This document shows positions 10,736 to 24,529 of a stretch of 64,000 nt of DNA, in pieces; the first letter of the stretch is position 1; every line of letters starts with the position of its first letter. The notes beneath the pieces are model-generated. The model saw only the letters and a program-made list of their open reading frames with translations. It made no database searches and was not told where the DNA came from. A program made the translations under genes and the position numbers. The DNA lies in contig NW_024045132.1 in assembly GCF_012273895.1 (NCBI RefSeq), positions 434,001 through 498,000 on the forward strand, written 5' to 3'. The stretch is from Zerene cesonia (Eukaryota > Arthropoda > Insecta > Lepidoptera > Pieridae).

Positions 10736-13626
10736 CCAGTGAAGATTCCCTGGATTTGTTAGCTTTAATATCTTTAGAACTAAACTAAAAAAAACTCTAA
10801 ATTTGCCATGATTTGTAGTCATGAGAAGTAACTGAAAAGTGATGGCTTTTTCTCAGAAGATAAATTAAAATAATGTATTTTGTATATGCGATGAAGGCGA
10901 TATTAAAAATATTGATCTTAGAACCACATCATCACATTAATATCGATATAGTCGTTCAGAATTATAGTCCAGCTACGCTTCTTTATGGTTAGCTGATTAT
11001 GACACGTGATCTCGTTTGCATTCCCATCAGAGGATGTCTACGATGTGTTGTCGGACTGAAATAATTTACTGCACAATGCCGCGTTTCGACGGCGCGTGAA
11101 TAACAATTAACATTACGGTCGAAACCGATACGAAGTAACGGATCTACGACCTATAACACCAATTAAATTGATTGTTATGTATTGGGCTTCTTTGTAGCAA
11201 ACTTAGATCTTTGCAGTGAGATTTTCTACGTCAGTTAAACGAATTAGGATACTAACGACTTGTTTTTTGCATTGGCATTTAAAAAGACAGGGGTTTATCA
11301 GTAAACAAATCAAGGAAGGTATTTATCTATATCTTCATTTGTAAGAAAATTAAAAATATACTGTCATATGTGAGTCATATTTATTAAATGAAACAATATA
11401 ATATTGTAACTATTATTTATAAAATTATCCATGATTTAGCACTTTACACAGTAAGTATTTACAAACAATACGAGCTACGTACATGACTACATAATATATA
11501 TATATATACTATATAAATAAAATTCATTGACTCCCATTGGATGCAATCTACGCACTTTTTAATCCCCCTTATGACTGACGCAACGACTGTAGCTACAACG
11601 AAGCAAATATACACAACTTTACTCCGCTGCATATGAAATATCGTTTGAAACCTTACATTATGGACGTTTAAATTAAAGCATGAAGAAGGAATACACTATT
11701 ATGGTGATATCTAGCGCAGTCGTCGAGTCGGTCTATACGAAGAGTTAGCATATGACTAATATTTTTATTAAGTAATAAACATCGTGCTCTGAGTGCACAT
11801 TTTAGACAATAACATATTCATATACGTCGACAATAAATTCGTTCAATATCAACGATTATATCCCACAGTAACATTATTTACAATTGTAATATGATAATTT
11901 TTTATTTTAACGCAACGGTATGTAACAATATATTCCTAAGTAATATTGTGCAATAACGTACAAAACTAATAATTTAATACTATTTAAGAACAATACATGT
12001 ACACCTCTTAGTACATAACGTGTATACTAAAGATTGAGGTAATTGGTTCTGAAGATACAACACGGGTAACTTATCCAATGACTTGCAGTATTTACACGGA
12101 TAGATTATCTGAATGGAATTAATTTTGTGATGATTTCGTGAACTTGTATACAGGCGCTTTATAAATTGCACATAACAGAGAGTAATTAATACAGCTATAT
12201 ACAGTATGAGTAAAATAAAATAGCCTATTTCGCACAAAATAAATGGATACAATAATAAATGAGTTGAGCATATTGTACACTTATTATGTACAGCGATATT
12301 TGGTAACGAATGTCACAAACACGCTTAGAGAGCCGAGCTCCAGAAGGTCGAAACTATGTTTTAGTTGGAGCTTTAACAATGCCTGAATTCAAAAAGAAAC
12401 GCATTCAAATCTCGTGTTACATTGGTGATGTTTAACGCCACGTTCGATCGAATGAAACTCGGCTCTTACTCGTAGATAATTTACGTAATAAGAAACGAAA
12501 TAAAACTTAACATAAATCAGGTCACATAAACGAAAGACAAACGAAGAATAAATATGGTTTCGAAAGTTATACGTAACCGTTAACTAATTAAATAAAATAA
12601 TTTTTGTGTACACCGAAACACATGTTGACATATGTTGGAGTGAAATTATGATTCGTAAGGCTCAAAGGATACAATATGACGTAAAATATCTACGATATTA
12701 TATCGCCTTAGGTACGCACACACACATACACGAAATACAATATACACTAACGCACACAAGTCTCTATAAATCTTTCATTCACACACACAAACAAATTAAT
12801 CCTATAATGTCTTACTTTTATTAAGAATGTATTATCAATTATTATCGTTCGAATCTTTAATTAAAAGACACGAGATGAAAAAAATAACGAAAAGAGTCGA
12901 GATAATTGTTGGCTTGCATACCAAGAAATACAGCCAAGGTTGAGTTTAAACATCGCAGTAATTAGTTTTATAATTACTTTCGCACAAGCGAGTAAACTTA
13001 TCAATCGTTTAAAAAGTATGCATTATTGAAGTGTGTATAATTTTAACATCTTAAAAACTACGCACACCAAAACAATATACTTGGATCACTATAAACTATT
13101 AATATTAATTAAAGACCATATCTTCTCGCTCTTATTCATTGGCGTGTAGTGAAAGTTAGATTTCCGATCTAAATTTTTACATCCTTCATAGAAAATCTGC
13201 CATCTCATTCTTTATATCAAGTGGAACGTGCGAAATGGCCGTAACCTCGCAAAATGGTACGTCCAAAGAGGGCCAACCTTTGTTCGCAACAAGTGATATT
13301 TAAGCCCATAAGAGGTGATTGCTTTTCTTAATTGCGTCAACGTCTTCCCACGCTTCATGTTTCACTTGATCTCAATATGCAAGAAGTGATTACGAAGATT
13401 TTTAATTGTTTTAGCACTTTACAGAGATGGAACAATGCTTAACTGGGTAGTCCCACTGGTCTTTGAATCGGTTACAACTTGGATCAAGGTCAGTAAATGA
13501 AACATTAAGAAATACAATACTCAACATGTCTAGTATGGGCCAACTTGACCTCTAATGTCTAGTTAATGATTGGTGTACAATGTGTTGTTGGTTCATCATT
13601 GAATTCTTAACATTTTCACAATCGAG

Positions 13627-13677
13627 TTTGATGTTCATAACTATTATTATTATTACACTGTTGTTATGAACATCAAA
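13627..13677. repeat. inverted repeat, 15-bp arms with 21-bp loop
   Basis: Left arm tttgatgttcataac (13627-13641) and right arm gttatgaacatcaaa (13663-13677) are perfect reverse complements around an ATT-rich loop. It lies about 0.4 kb beyond the PDSS1 stop codon, so it could sit in the 3' UTR. Confidence 0.7.
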
Positions 13678-14049
13678 GTTGATCCTGCTGGTCACGAGGC
13701 GTTTTACAATACTCCTCTTTTGTGCAGTGTACGAGCAGTGAGGCTTAATGCACAGCAGCTGTATTAAGATGAACGAGTCACCAATCCTAATCCTGGTACA
13801 CAATATAGAAGTTCTCAAAGAAGCTGCTCTTTGAGGTTAATCACCCCACCTGTGTATAACTTGAGTGTACGAACATGGGGCTTACACACCACTTCTACAA
13901 AGACATAATTCCACCATCCACCATCCGTATACACAAAGCCTCTCCAAGAAACCCCCGTACAGGTGACACAGCAGCTATAAAGGAGACATAACACCAGCGT
14001 CCACCTTCCGTAGGCTCGCTAGAGGTGAGGTCGGAGGCCCACCTGCGCA

Positions 14050-17000
14050 CTACTTGATCCTGTTGAGCACGAGGTCGGTGGTGACGACGAGCGCCTTCTG
14101 GTAGGGCGAGTCGGCGAGCTCGCTGGCGAGGCGCGCCGCCTCCAGGCCGTGCTTGCGCGCGAGGAAGCGCGTCTGCTCGAGCCCGCGCGACTTGTGCACC
14201 AGCTCGAACGCCTTCTCCACGTCGCCCGCCTCTTGGAACCGCCTCATTATCATCGGGTTCAGCTCTGGGTACTGCGGGACAGATTGCGGTTCACTTCGTT
14301 TGCCGCTTGCTGTGTGTGTACAGCCACATTCGGTAAATGTCGAATGTACTCGAATGTAGCGATTAAACATTAGGTTATTGTTGGTGTGGATAATTGTAAT
14401 TTGTTTCAAAATGGACATTTTGTCTATATTAAATAACGAATATTATATATTTTGTAAATAAAGACAATAAAGTCAATAAAGACTTTGTAAATATAAATAT
14501 AATGAATGTTAAGAGATTGAACTTCATCCAATCGTAACATATAACATACAAGTACATTTTTTGAACAGACAATATTCAATATTTTCTCACCTTTTCACAA
14601 GCAAACAGTACGGGGGCAGTGGCAAGTCCAAGCCTGAGGTCGGTGGCGGTGGGTTTGCCCATGGCCTGCGACGAGGACACGAAATCCAGCAAATCGTCCA
14701 CCAGCTGGAAGGAGAGGCCCACGTTGCGCCCGTACTGGAATGCGAGCTCGCACGTGCTTTCGTCCGCACCGCTTAATAGTGCAACCTGTGATAATGGATG
14801 GTTTGAATACGCTTTACTCTCATATGCTGGTGTATGGCAATTGTCTTATGACATTATGACAGTATAGTGTACCTATAATTATTTTATGATGTAAAATAAA
14901 TGTAGGAGATATAGGGCCGTGTCCTAGGTTTATGTTTCTGCTTTATAAAACAGATCGTTGAAAATATCAAAATTTGTATATAATTACAAGTAATCGAAAT
15001 ATAATATTTTAATACAATACAGTACAACATACAAAGTTGAATTTTGTTATTGTTCCTTTCAAGAGCAATCCAATACTTACCGCTTTAACGGAATTGGCAA
15101 TAAGCGACGCGGTCTTTCTGTATGTCTTCGTGAGGTAGTGTGCGAATCTTTCATTTTCTGTTTCTTTGCTTCCAAGTTGCATAAATTCACCTTGTACCAA
15201 GTCAGTCACCACCTGCAATGAGAAGTTATAATTGTTAAATAAAAATTACGAAGTAAGATGATGCCCTTAATAAATTTCTCTTAAAATTCACCACAAAAAA
15301 GTGTGTTCGTCAAATATTCACTGTATTTTAAAGCTTGTACATTGTACCTGATCGTTATTGGTATCCTTTTGTATAAGAAATTGGAATGACATATGATTAT
15401 GCAAAAAGACGTACCATTCATCACCATTAAATCTGTTTGATATGTATAGTTTCGAATTAATAATTTCATCACGCAACGAGACAGAAAAGTAGACGTTGAC
15501 ACTTGACTTGAGTCATTTTTTGAACCTTACTAATAGACCTATAAAACGGATGAAGGAATGGTTTCTGTGCCATTAAAAGTTTAGTAAAACGATATCAATT
15601 TCATAGTCTTGAATTTAAATGTAAATTACACACAAATAAATCTCTAGTTAGCCACTAACATTTTGATTATTTATTTTCTTTACATATGTTTAATACTGTT
15701 TCATAGTACAAGAAAATATAATTTATTTAATATTCTTCAATCATGTTTCTAACAACATTAGTTCTTTACCGTAACTTTTTCTTAATAATGTATATACGAA
15801 TGGCATATAAAATTATTATTCATATAACTTCATGCTTAGCACTGCAACGGATAAAAAATTGGAAAAATCATACAACAGCAAATGAGTTCGTGTGAACATA
15901 CAAATATGATAGATGATGAGATAATTACATAAGCAAAAAAGAAGTATCTCATTAAGACTAACAATTAGATTCTCAGATATATTTGCTCTTACAATTGGAT
16001 AATGCATTTACATGAATTGTAAAATATGATAATACATAAATATCAATGTATTTCAAGAACAAAATACTTTAAGTGATCTTTCAAACAATGTATAGACAAC
16101 TATTACCATTTCAATATGTATGAATGCATTGTTATCACGCTAGAATCCTAAGGGATATATAAGTTCAGTGTAATCCTTTATCCCAAATACTCTTTCAACT
16201 GTGAAGAAATTATCATAAAAACACCGTTATCTACATTACCACTTCGTACAATGTGTTATTGCTATATTGGTTGCGGGGAATTCTGCAATTATTTACACGT
16301 AACTTAATAAAAAACATATTCGAAGGAAACAGTTATATTTCATATCAGTATCCGTAAGAACCACTATAAAAACTTATTCTAATAACTGCAATTACGTGTA
16401 CACATTTGTAACCAGCATATTTTTAAGCATCTACATTACTATTAAGCTAAAAGGATTTCGTTTAGTGGAAAATCTTAAGGAATGGAAATAAACAAACATA
16501 TTTTTTGGATAGTCTAGCTATAATAAAGGCTGTTAACTACATAGCATCACGCTCATTTTGGGAGCGAGGCATCAAAGATAAATATTGCAGAAATGGGAAT
16601 AATTCTAAATATTCCTTTGAGAATAGATAAAGTTGCATGTGGAACCTACTGTGTATGTGTATTCTCACTTAATAAATTATAATCTTACATATTTAATAAT
16701 TTATTACGGCGTATGTATCTTTATCTCACGTCGCAATCGGATTTCGAGGTATGATATTCGCATCTGGAGATCGGTGACCAGAGAAGTGAAATAAACTATT
16801 TTTCTTTACTTCCTCTATCCATGCGGGCAAGGCCGCGAGCAACAGCTATATAATGAGTGTAATGAGAACGTGACAGTACCTGACTGAGCACCAGCGTGAC
16901 CTCATCACTGCGCAAGCGAGCTATCATCATCGACGCCACAGCGAGGATGAAGTCGCCGGCCATTGCAACCTGAAAACATCAATAAATATTTGTAAGATAG

Positions 17001-19262
17001 CATCTATATTATTATACTAATTTTATAAGAAGGAAAGATCCGATAGTCTCTTTGTTACAATAAATAAAAAAGTAATGGATCCATTTTAAAATGCTTTTTT
17101 ATTAGACATTAGAAACTACAGCTTTACCGGGAAACATAGACCATACTCAATTTTTTTTAACCTACGATTGACCTGGGTAAAGAGATGAATAATTAGTTTT
17201 TCATTTCAATAAATCGTGATCTAGGACAAAGGAGAAGACCTTTGTCCTAGATCACGATTATCACAATCATTATCGTTATCAGACCATGTTTTGTTATTCT
17301 TAGTATTCAAACCATCAGGATTGGTAAATTCAGGTCGATTGGTTAACTTAAAAACTTCAAAATTCCTACAAATTCTAAAAGACGAATAATGGTTGACAAC
17401 TTTTCATCTAAGGTAAGCTTTTCTACGGTTTTAGCCACAAATCAAACCCTGAAAACAATATATGAAACAACCTTATCGTTTTCACTAATCGTAAATTATG
17501 TAGACTTATTAATTTGAAACTAGGTATATTTATATAATCTCAGACATAACGCATTTATCATAAAGAAATCGTGATATGAATAAATATTTGTGTTATTGAA
17601 AGCGAGAATGTCTACTGCCTAGTGACGCTATACGGAATAGAATCCTGACTTTCGTTAATAATCACATCCTCGATTTTTAATTTAGTCAAAGCAAAAAATG
17701 TGAAAGTTTAAATATTTCGAATCATAAAGTGAGACAGATAGAATTAGAACACTTTTATAAAATACTAGCTAAACCCGGCAAACGCTGTTCTGCCGTACTC
17801 TTATCAATTAGGGGTTTGAAAAATAGATGTTGGCCGATTCTCATAGATACCGGATAAGCACAAAAAATTTCATCAAAATCGGTCAAGCCGTTTCGGAGGA
17901 GTATGGCAACGAAAACTGTGACACAAGAATTTTATATATTAGATTATGAAGACATTATACACTGCGTGTATTTAAAAAATAAGAACTTATGACAAAGCTA
18001 AAAAATATGTACCTAATGACAAAGTTTAACAACCTTGCAGTGTCTAGCGCAAAAATTGACCACAAATAGTATTGCCGAATAGCGCTCAGACAAATTTTTA
18101 AGTGGACTCGCAGTATGAATTCAGTTCAATGACAACCGCCTGCGACGTAATTAACGAACACATAAATATCGGGCGGTGCCTAATACTATCTGGTACTACT
18201 AAATTTCATTATTATCGTAAAATATTGGTATGTTAAAGCTGTAAAGGAAAAATTTTTTTTGGAAGAGATCAAAGTGTTGATAAGTAATCGTTGATAAAAA
18301 ATAACGACACCATCAATTCAAGTATTCTGTACGAACTCAAAAACGAGGACTAAACCTATGCTTACAATAAATAATTGTTACGTGTATGTAGCGCTCATTT
18401 CTCCTGCTGCCGTCAAGAATGCGTAGAAAGTTGTGATCCGCCGGCATACTAATGCCGTACGGCGGTTTCGCCGGCTCAGTGACTTGGCACCCGAGTCGTC
18501 ACTCCGCTCATTAACAAACACTGGCCACTGGTTAGCCTACATCGATTGACCGGCTTCGGCACACCTACACATAGGTATGTAAAGGGACTAATGGGAAACA
18601 AACTGGCACATCTGCGTCGAATAGTTTAGCCCGAGCTATAGATTGTTTGGCCTTGAGAAATCGACTTACGTTAACGGTTCAGTAATAAAATACAGTTGCT
18701 TCATTTCCTAGCAAACTATCTTTGCTATCTGCGTTTTTATATTTTTAATTGTATTTGTAATTTAATTTATATCCTCAAACAGTCATAAATCTATATTTGT
18801 AATATTTAGGAAACGTAAATTAATCGAAACAAAGAATGGTATGAAGACGAGTGTAAATGGACTGAATCGATATGCAATTCCATCCTCTATGTGTCGATGA
18901 CTTCTAAATATATGCCAATGTATAAGAATGCAGTATGAAAGCAAAGTCTATGAAGTATTAAGAGTTTGAAAGTTACATGCTTCCAAAATTTTATGTTATA
19001 TGCAGAGGCTAACAACCCTTCATGATGAGAACGTTTACATGGAAAAACTAAATAGAAAGTAAAGTCGGTAGTTGTTGTTAGCATGTGGAACGGTTTCAAT
19101 TTATATCTATTTCCGATCACGATAACCACGGACTGGAATGAGACGGTTACTGTAGTTCCTTATCACTGTTTCATTATAATATTGAGTATTTTACAGTTCT
19201 TAAAAACATTTTTTTTATTTTATTATTTTATTACTCTTTAACAAAAATTGTACAAGAAACTT

Positions 19263-19294
<32 letters not shown>

Positions 19295-22200
19295 TATATT
19301 AATAACCATTAAAAAGAAGAAGAGTACAATTTGTTGGGCGGCCTTATCACTCAGAAGTGATCTCTTCCAGGCAACCCGGGCAAAAGGTAACAAGCATTAA
19401 TTGAGTACTGGCGGGTCGAGAAACAGAATAGCAAAATAACTTACAAACATATACATAATATAATATATACATATACAATACACAAATACATAACACAAAT
19501 ACGTACAACATTGTCATATATACATATACATCAAATTAAATATTAATTTCAAATATATAAAGGAGACTTAGGATGATGAATATAATAAAATAACAACAAA
19601 CACATAAACAAATTACTGAGCCAAGCTAGGAAGGGAAAGAAAGTGTTGACGTACTAGATTCTTGAACTGCGAGGCACTCTGAGCTTTTCGGACTGTTAGT
19701 GGCAGGGAAATTAGTACGTCGGTTCGGAACTCGCAGGATAAGCCTATTTTCAGAGCGAAGAGAATAGCTTTCACTGTGCAAGAAGGAAAAATTGGACTTT
19801 AGGTAAGTGGGAGTCGAAGGATCAAAAAGGATACGGAACAATAAATGCAAACAGTGTAGATCCTGGCGAAGACGGATTGGAAGCCACTTGAGCTTTTTTC
19901 TATAGAAGGAAACATGGTCATATTTTCGGAGGCCGAAAATAAACCTTATACAGAAATTTTGGACACGCTCAAGTTTATTAAGTAGCTCGACTGACAGGTC
20001 AGGTAAGCATGCATCAGCGTAATCAAGTATAGGAAGGAGAAGGGACTGTGCTAGCGCAATTTTTGTAGGAATGGGCAAAAAGTTGCGAAGCCGCCGCATA
20101 TGCAGTTAAAGAGTAAATTTAAGATTTAATAGTATTATTTTTGTTTTGTTCGCGCAATTGTTAATAAGCTTGTCAGCTTCCATTGATAAGTTAAATGCAT
20201 TATGCAAAACAGAATAAAAAAATACCAAATATTTACTCAATGGACTCTCTAGTAGTGATCAAACATTTTATGCAACACGCCCTTGAACTGCTAAGACCTT
20301 TAAAGATTTTCAATAGATTTCAATACTTTATTATGTAGGTAATGTGTGAATGTTTTTTATTGTTACAATATGCAAGTCACTGGGAATAAGCATTTTTGTC
20401 CTGCAAGACCAAGACACTAAGCATTACAAGGTCAAAGTTAGCTAACTGCAGAAAGAACCGTTTTTAATATCAAATTTAAATGGCCGCTTGATGATTCATG
20501 ATTATGATATGAATTCCTATTTATATAGCAATATTATACCAACAGTGAAAAGTAATTGACTATTCACACTGCTTTCTCTAATTTATATAATTAAATTAAT
20601 TATAAAATTTATTAACAATTATTAAAAATTTTAATTGTCATTCTAATTAATGGCCTTGTAAAGTTAAAAGCTGACTCCTAATTGCCGGACATTACTTTTA
20701 TTCATAAAAATGATAGATGAAGCAAATTTTAAAATTATTATATATATGAAATAAAAGAGTTAGACAAATGGATTAAATTATTCACCTAACTGTTGATACC
20801 ATTAGACAGAGGCTAAAGTACTTTAGATTTCTTTTATATTAAATAGTTAATGATCGTTTCGGAATCGGATAACATCTACTTGAAATCTGTAAAGTCGTAA
20901 ATTAATATACGATAGATTAGAAACTATACAAGTTATACTTAATGTCTAAAACGTTATATTTTGTAATAAATCCGTTTTAAAAATTTCACCAATTTACTTT
21001 CACACATTTGCCACTTTAATAAAATTTTATTTTCGTGTAGTTGTGTGTATGGTATCAGACATTTTGGACTCGTATGACTTTGCCGTAAAACGAAAGCTTT
21101 AGCAAAAGCTTAGGTGCCATGTTTTTTTAAGGACTTTGATTTCCTAGCGTACTGCAATCGCATCACAAGGAAATTCCGGGTCTATATTTATAAACCACAA
21201 GATGTATCCAACACAACGGGATCCTGCACAGGTGTGGTACATCGCCGCTTGTGGCGCGTGTCGTACGCGCTTCGTTGCGCAAAACGTGCACGCATTAACA
21301 CACTTTCTGCGGTCCGCCCCTGTCCGAACTAAAAACGCATCCGCTATACTCTAACTTCAACTAACCATTACGTTTGTACACATGCATCTCTACAGCTTAA
21401 CGTATTCTTGAGATTATTAATTTATTTTTAAAATGACTGAAGTAAATTGCTAAATAAAGGTAAATTTAAAGTTTAGTTCAAGGTACTCCTTGATACAACT
21501 AAACACAATTAAACTTTACGCACATATTTATTTTCCCGCCAGTTCATTACATATTATTGTTCGAGAAAGCGAAGGTCGTCTAACTCGGTTTTACGTTGAG
21601 GTTTTGCACATGACCGGCGATAAGAGTGAAAGGCTTTTACGTCGAAAGTTCGCCCATCGCGAGTCATATGAATAATTTACCAGAAAAATCTCTACGATTT
21701 CACGATGAGTAAATTCTAAATGCGTTTGGAGTTTCTACTTTGCAATTTATTTACACTATAAATTAAAATGCAAGCTTTGCATGCTCCGCATTATCTACAG
21801 AAGTAATCAACCCCTTGTTACAATAGTGTACCATTATTTATGAGGTGTATTCCTTACTGAATGTTAATTTCTTTTTTACTTCAAAATTACCTAGTCACGT
21901 CAAGATTCTTGAAAAGCATTTAAACAAAGCGTATAAACCGATACCAATTCGGAATAACCGTTGGCATAATGTATTGTAGTGACCACTACAAGAATCCCAA
22001 GTGTATAATCAAAACATATTTGAATAAGCTCTATGAACTTGAGATAGCTTTTCGACATGATCAAGAGTTGCGACATTATTTTCACAAGTGGGTCTCGAGT
22101 GAACTCGTGCTGGTGGCGTGTATTTCGCAAGGCAGCCTTGACAGTGGTGGTGCAGGTGGCAGTCGGAAGGTGAATGTGGCGGGATGTGTGTCACGCGGCC

Positions 22201-24486
22201 GGCCTTGACTCCCCTCTCATCCCCCCTCGCATGACCACTTTTGTATTAGCCATCTAAAATCGTCTTTGAGAAACTGGGATATCAAATATCAGGTTATTGC
22301 GACACCCATAACGAATTACAGTCTACCAGTCGCGTAATTTATTGATAAAATATTAACGGAGCCCGCGATATAACGTGTATTAATATATTTAAACATAGGT
22401 GTGTCTTTTCACCTTTTTCAATGTTTTTAGCGGGGCAAATATTGGCTTCTAACTGTTAAACGAGCATATAGTCACTGGTTTTTTTTACACGCTTTTTATT
22501 AGCTTCACCTGTATGTTTGTTTGTATGTTTGTTTGTAACCGACTTCTTTGGGCGCGATTTTGACCCACTTTAAACGGCCAGATTTCGTTCAAACTTTGTA
22601 GATTTATTGAGGACCGATGACAATACACTAATTTGATAAAATTATTCCATTTTTCAATTTGCAAAATATGATTTTTGTTAAAGCGTGTTTTATAGTTTTT
22701 TTAAACTATTATTTATTATATTTTAAGTTAGTCATCTTCAAATTTATATGATGAATCCGTTGCAATGACCAACGCATATGTTTTAATAAATAAGTCGGTT
22801 TGTTTAATTTAAAAATTTTTGTAGAAGTTCTATTTTACTAGGCAATCACTATAGCTAGAAATGGATATTCACGATTTCTTTATAGTATTCTGCCATCAAA
22901 ACGATCAAGATTTATTCGAATAAATGTCGATTGAAGTATTTCGCATCGAGTGACTGGTCGGTCCAGTCCACTTGCGAAACATGCAGGCATGTTGAGGCGA
23001 TTAGTGGCCAACGAGTGGGCATCGTTACAACACACCTGGCTAGATCCTATAGTGACATATGGAAGCCTATTGGATATGTGAAATCATATATAAAAAGAAA
23101 AACTATTACCAGGCTCTCCTACAAAAACTAATCGTCTTGCGTTTAGATAAATGCCGTCTATTTAATAAGACGGCATTTATCTATAAAAAGCAGCCTCAAT
23201 GATTTCTGTATAATGATAGAAATTCGATAGAAATCATAACATTCCAACGTACAATCTTCGAGTTATTTCATGAGTTGTATGACGAACGAACGAACTAATA
23301 GCGATAAAATATTTTTCGTACTTGCAATATATATTGAGATGCCATAAAATCATAGGAACGTCCAATGTGCCCCTGACCCAAAGATGCAAAATAAAAATAG
23401 TATAAATGGTGCAACGCTGTTCTTACGAAATACTTCACGTCAAGTATTTCTATCGTAATTCAGAGAATCTTGAACTTTGCCGTAGCAAGATCAGTTGCAT
23501 GCTAATTTGAAATGTGTATATATTCAAAAAACGTATTCTAGTTTGTAATATTTAAATGATTTTTACACACTAAATCGATTTGACATAAATACATATAGCT
23601 TATGTATTATAGTACCATCTCTTAACCCTTTTTAATCATATTTTTAAAGATAACTTTTGTCATCAGAGATGATATTTACTATACCCTTCTGTATTACCCA
23701 AGTTGTATATCCGGTGATTGGCATACCGCGTTAAATGTTACTCAGTTAGTAAAAGGTTACAGTACGAGACAAAGCGTAGCGAATACCGAGGCTCAATAAG
23801 AATAATCAAGAAAATAATTAAATCTTTAATCAAACCAATACCATAAAGCTAGCTGTGCAATAAATCTGATTTTCCGGGCAGGTGCATACAATATGCATAC
23901 ATTATTTATCTGCGGTATCTCGCTATATACGTAAATCATAGGACGAAGTTAGCCGCTCGACCCACATCCCCCCGAGCGTTCCCCGCCGAGTACTGTTATA
24001 AAGACCAGTTTTACTTAACTCTTTATTAACGGCAGCTAGGTCAGTCGAGGAAAGTGTTGAACGAATTTTGCTTTCAACGAAATGCTATGTCACACAACGA
24101 TCAATAGAAAGCAATAGTCCAATAGTCACGTTCATTAAGACACGTCTAATGAAATCTTTTGGCGAGATTTCATCTGAGAATAAGATTGATAGAATCGAAT
24201 TTGTCATCATAAAATATAACTAGCTGTGACCCGCGGTTGAAACCGCGTAAGTCCGTATCCCGTAGGAATATCGGTATAAAAAGTGCCTATGGGTTATTTC
24301 AGTTGTCCAGCTATCTACGAAGCAAAATAGTATTATTATTCACCAATAGATGTCAGGAAAAAAACACGAATAAAACACGATCATGACATTTTCTAAAAAA
24401 AAATCCCAGCTAGATCGATTTATCGCCCCCGAAACCCCCTGTATACTATATTTAATGAAAATCGTTGGAGCCGATTCCGAGATTCC

Positions 24487-24529
<43 letters not shown>

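Larger units (their letters stand above)
6626..14049. other. gene-poor stretch between CSPP1-like exons and the PDSS1 3' end
   Basis: It should contain the 5' exons of the CSPP1-like gene, but I could fix none with confidence. One candidate is 7599-7707 (minus). Otherwise I see Helitron-type repeats at about 8030-8576 and 9741-9949, a SINE/LINE-tail copy at 10370-10735, and AT-rich sequence with CA-rich patches near 12715-12800. Confidence 0.5.

Noticed and set aside
14149..14776. Plus-strand ORFs over 14149-14373 and 14561-14776
   Set aside because: Antisense shadows of the GC-rich PDSS1 exons 7 and 8.
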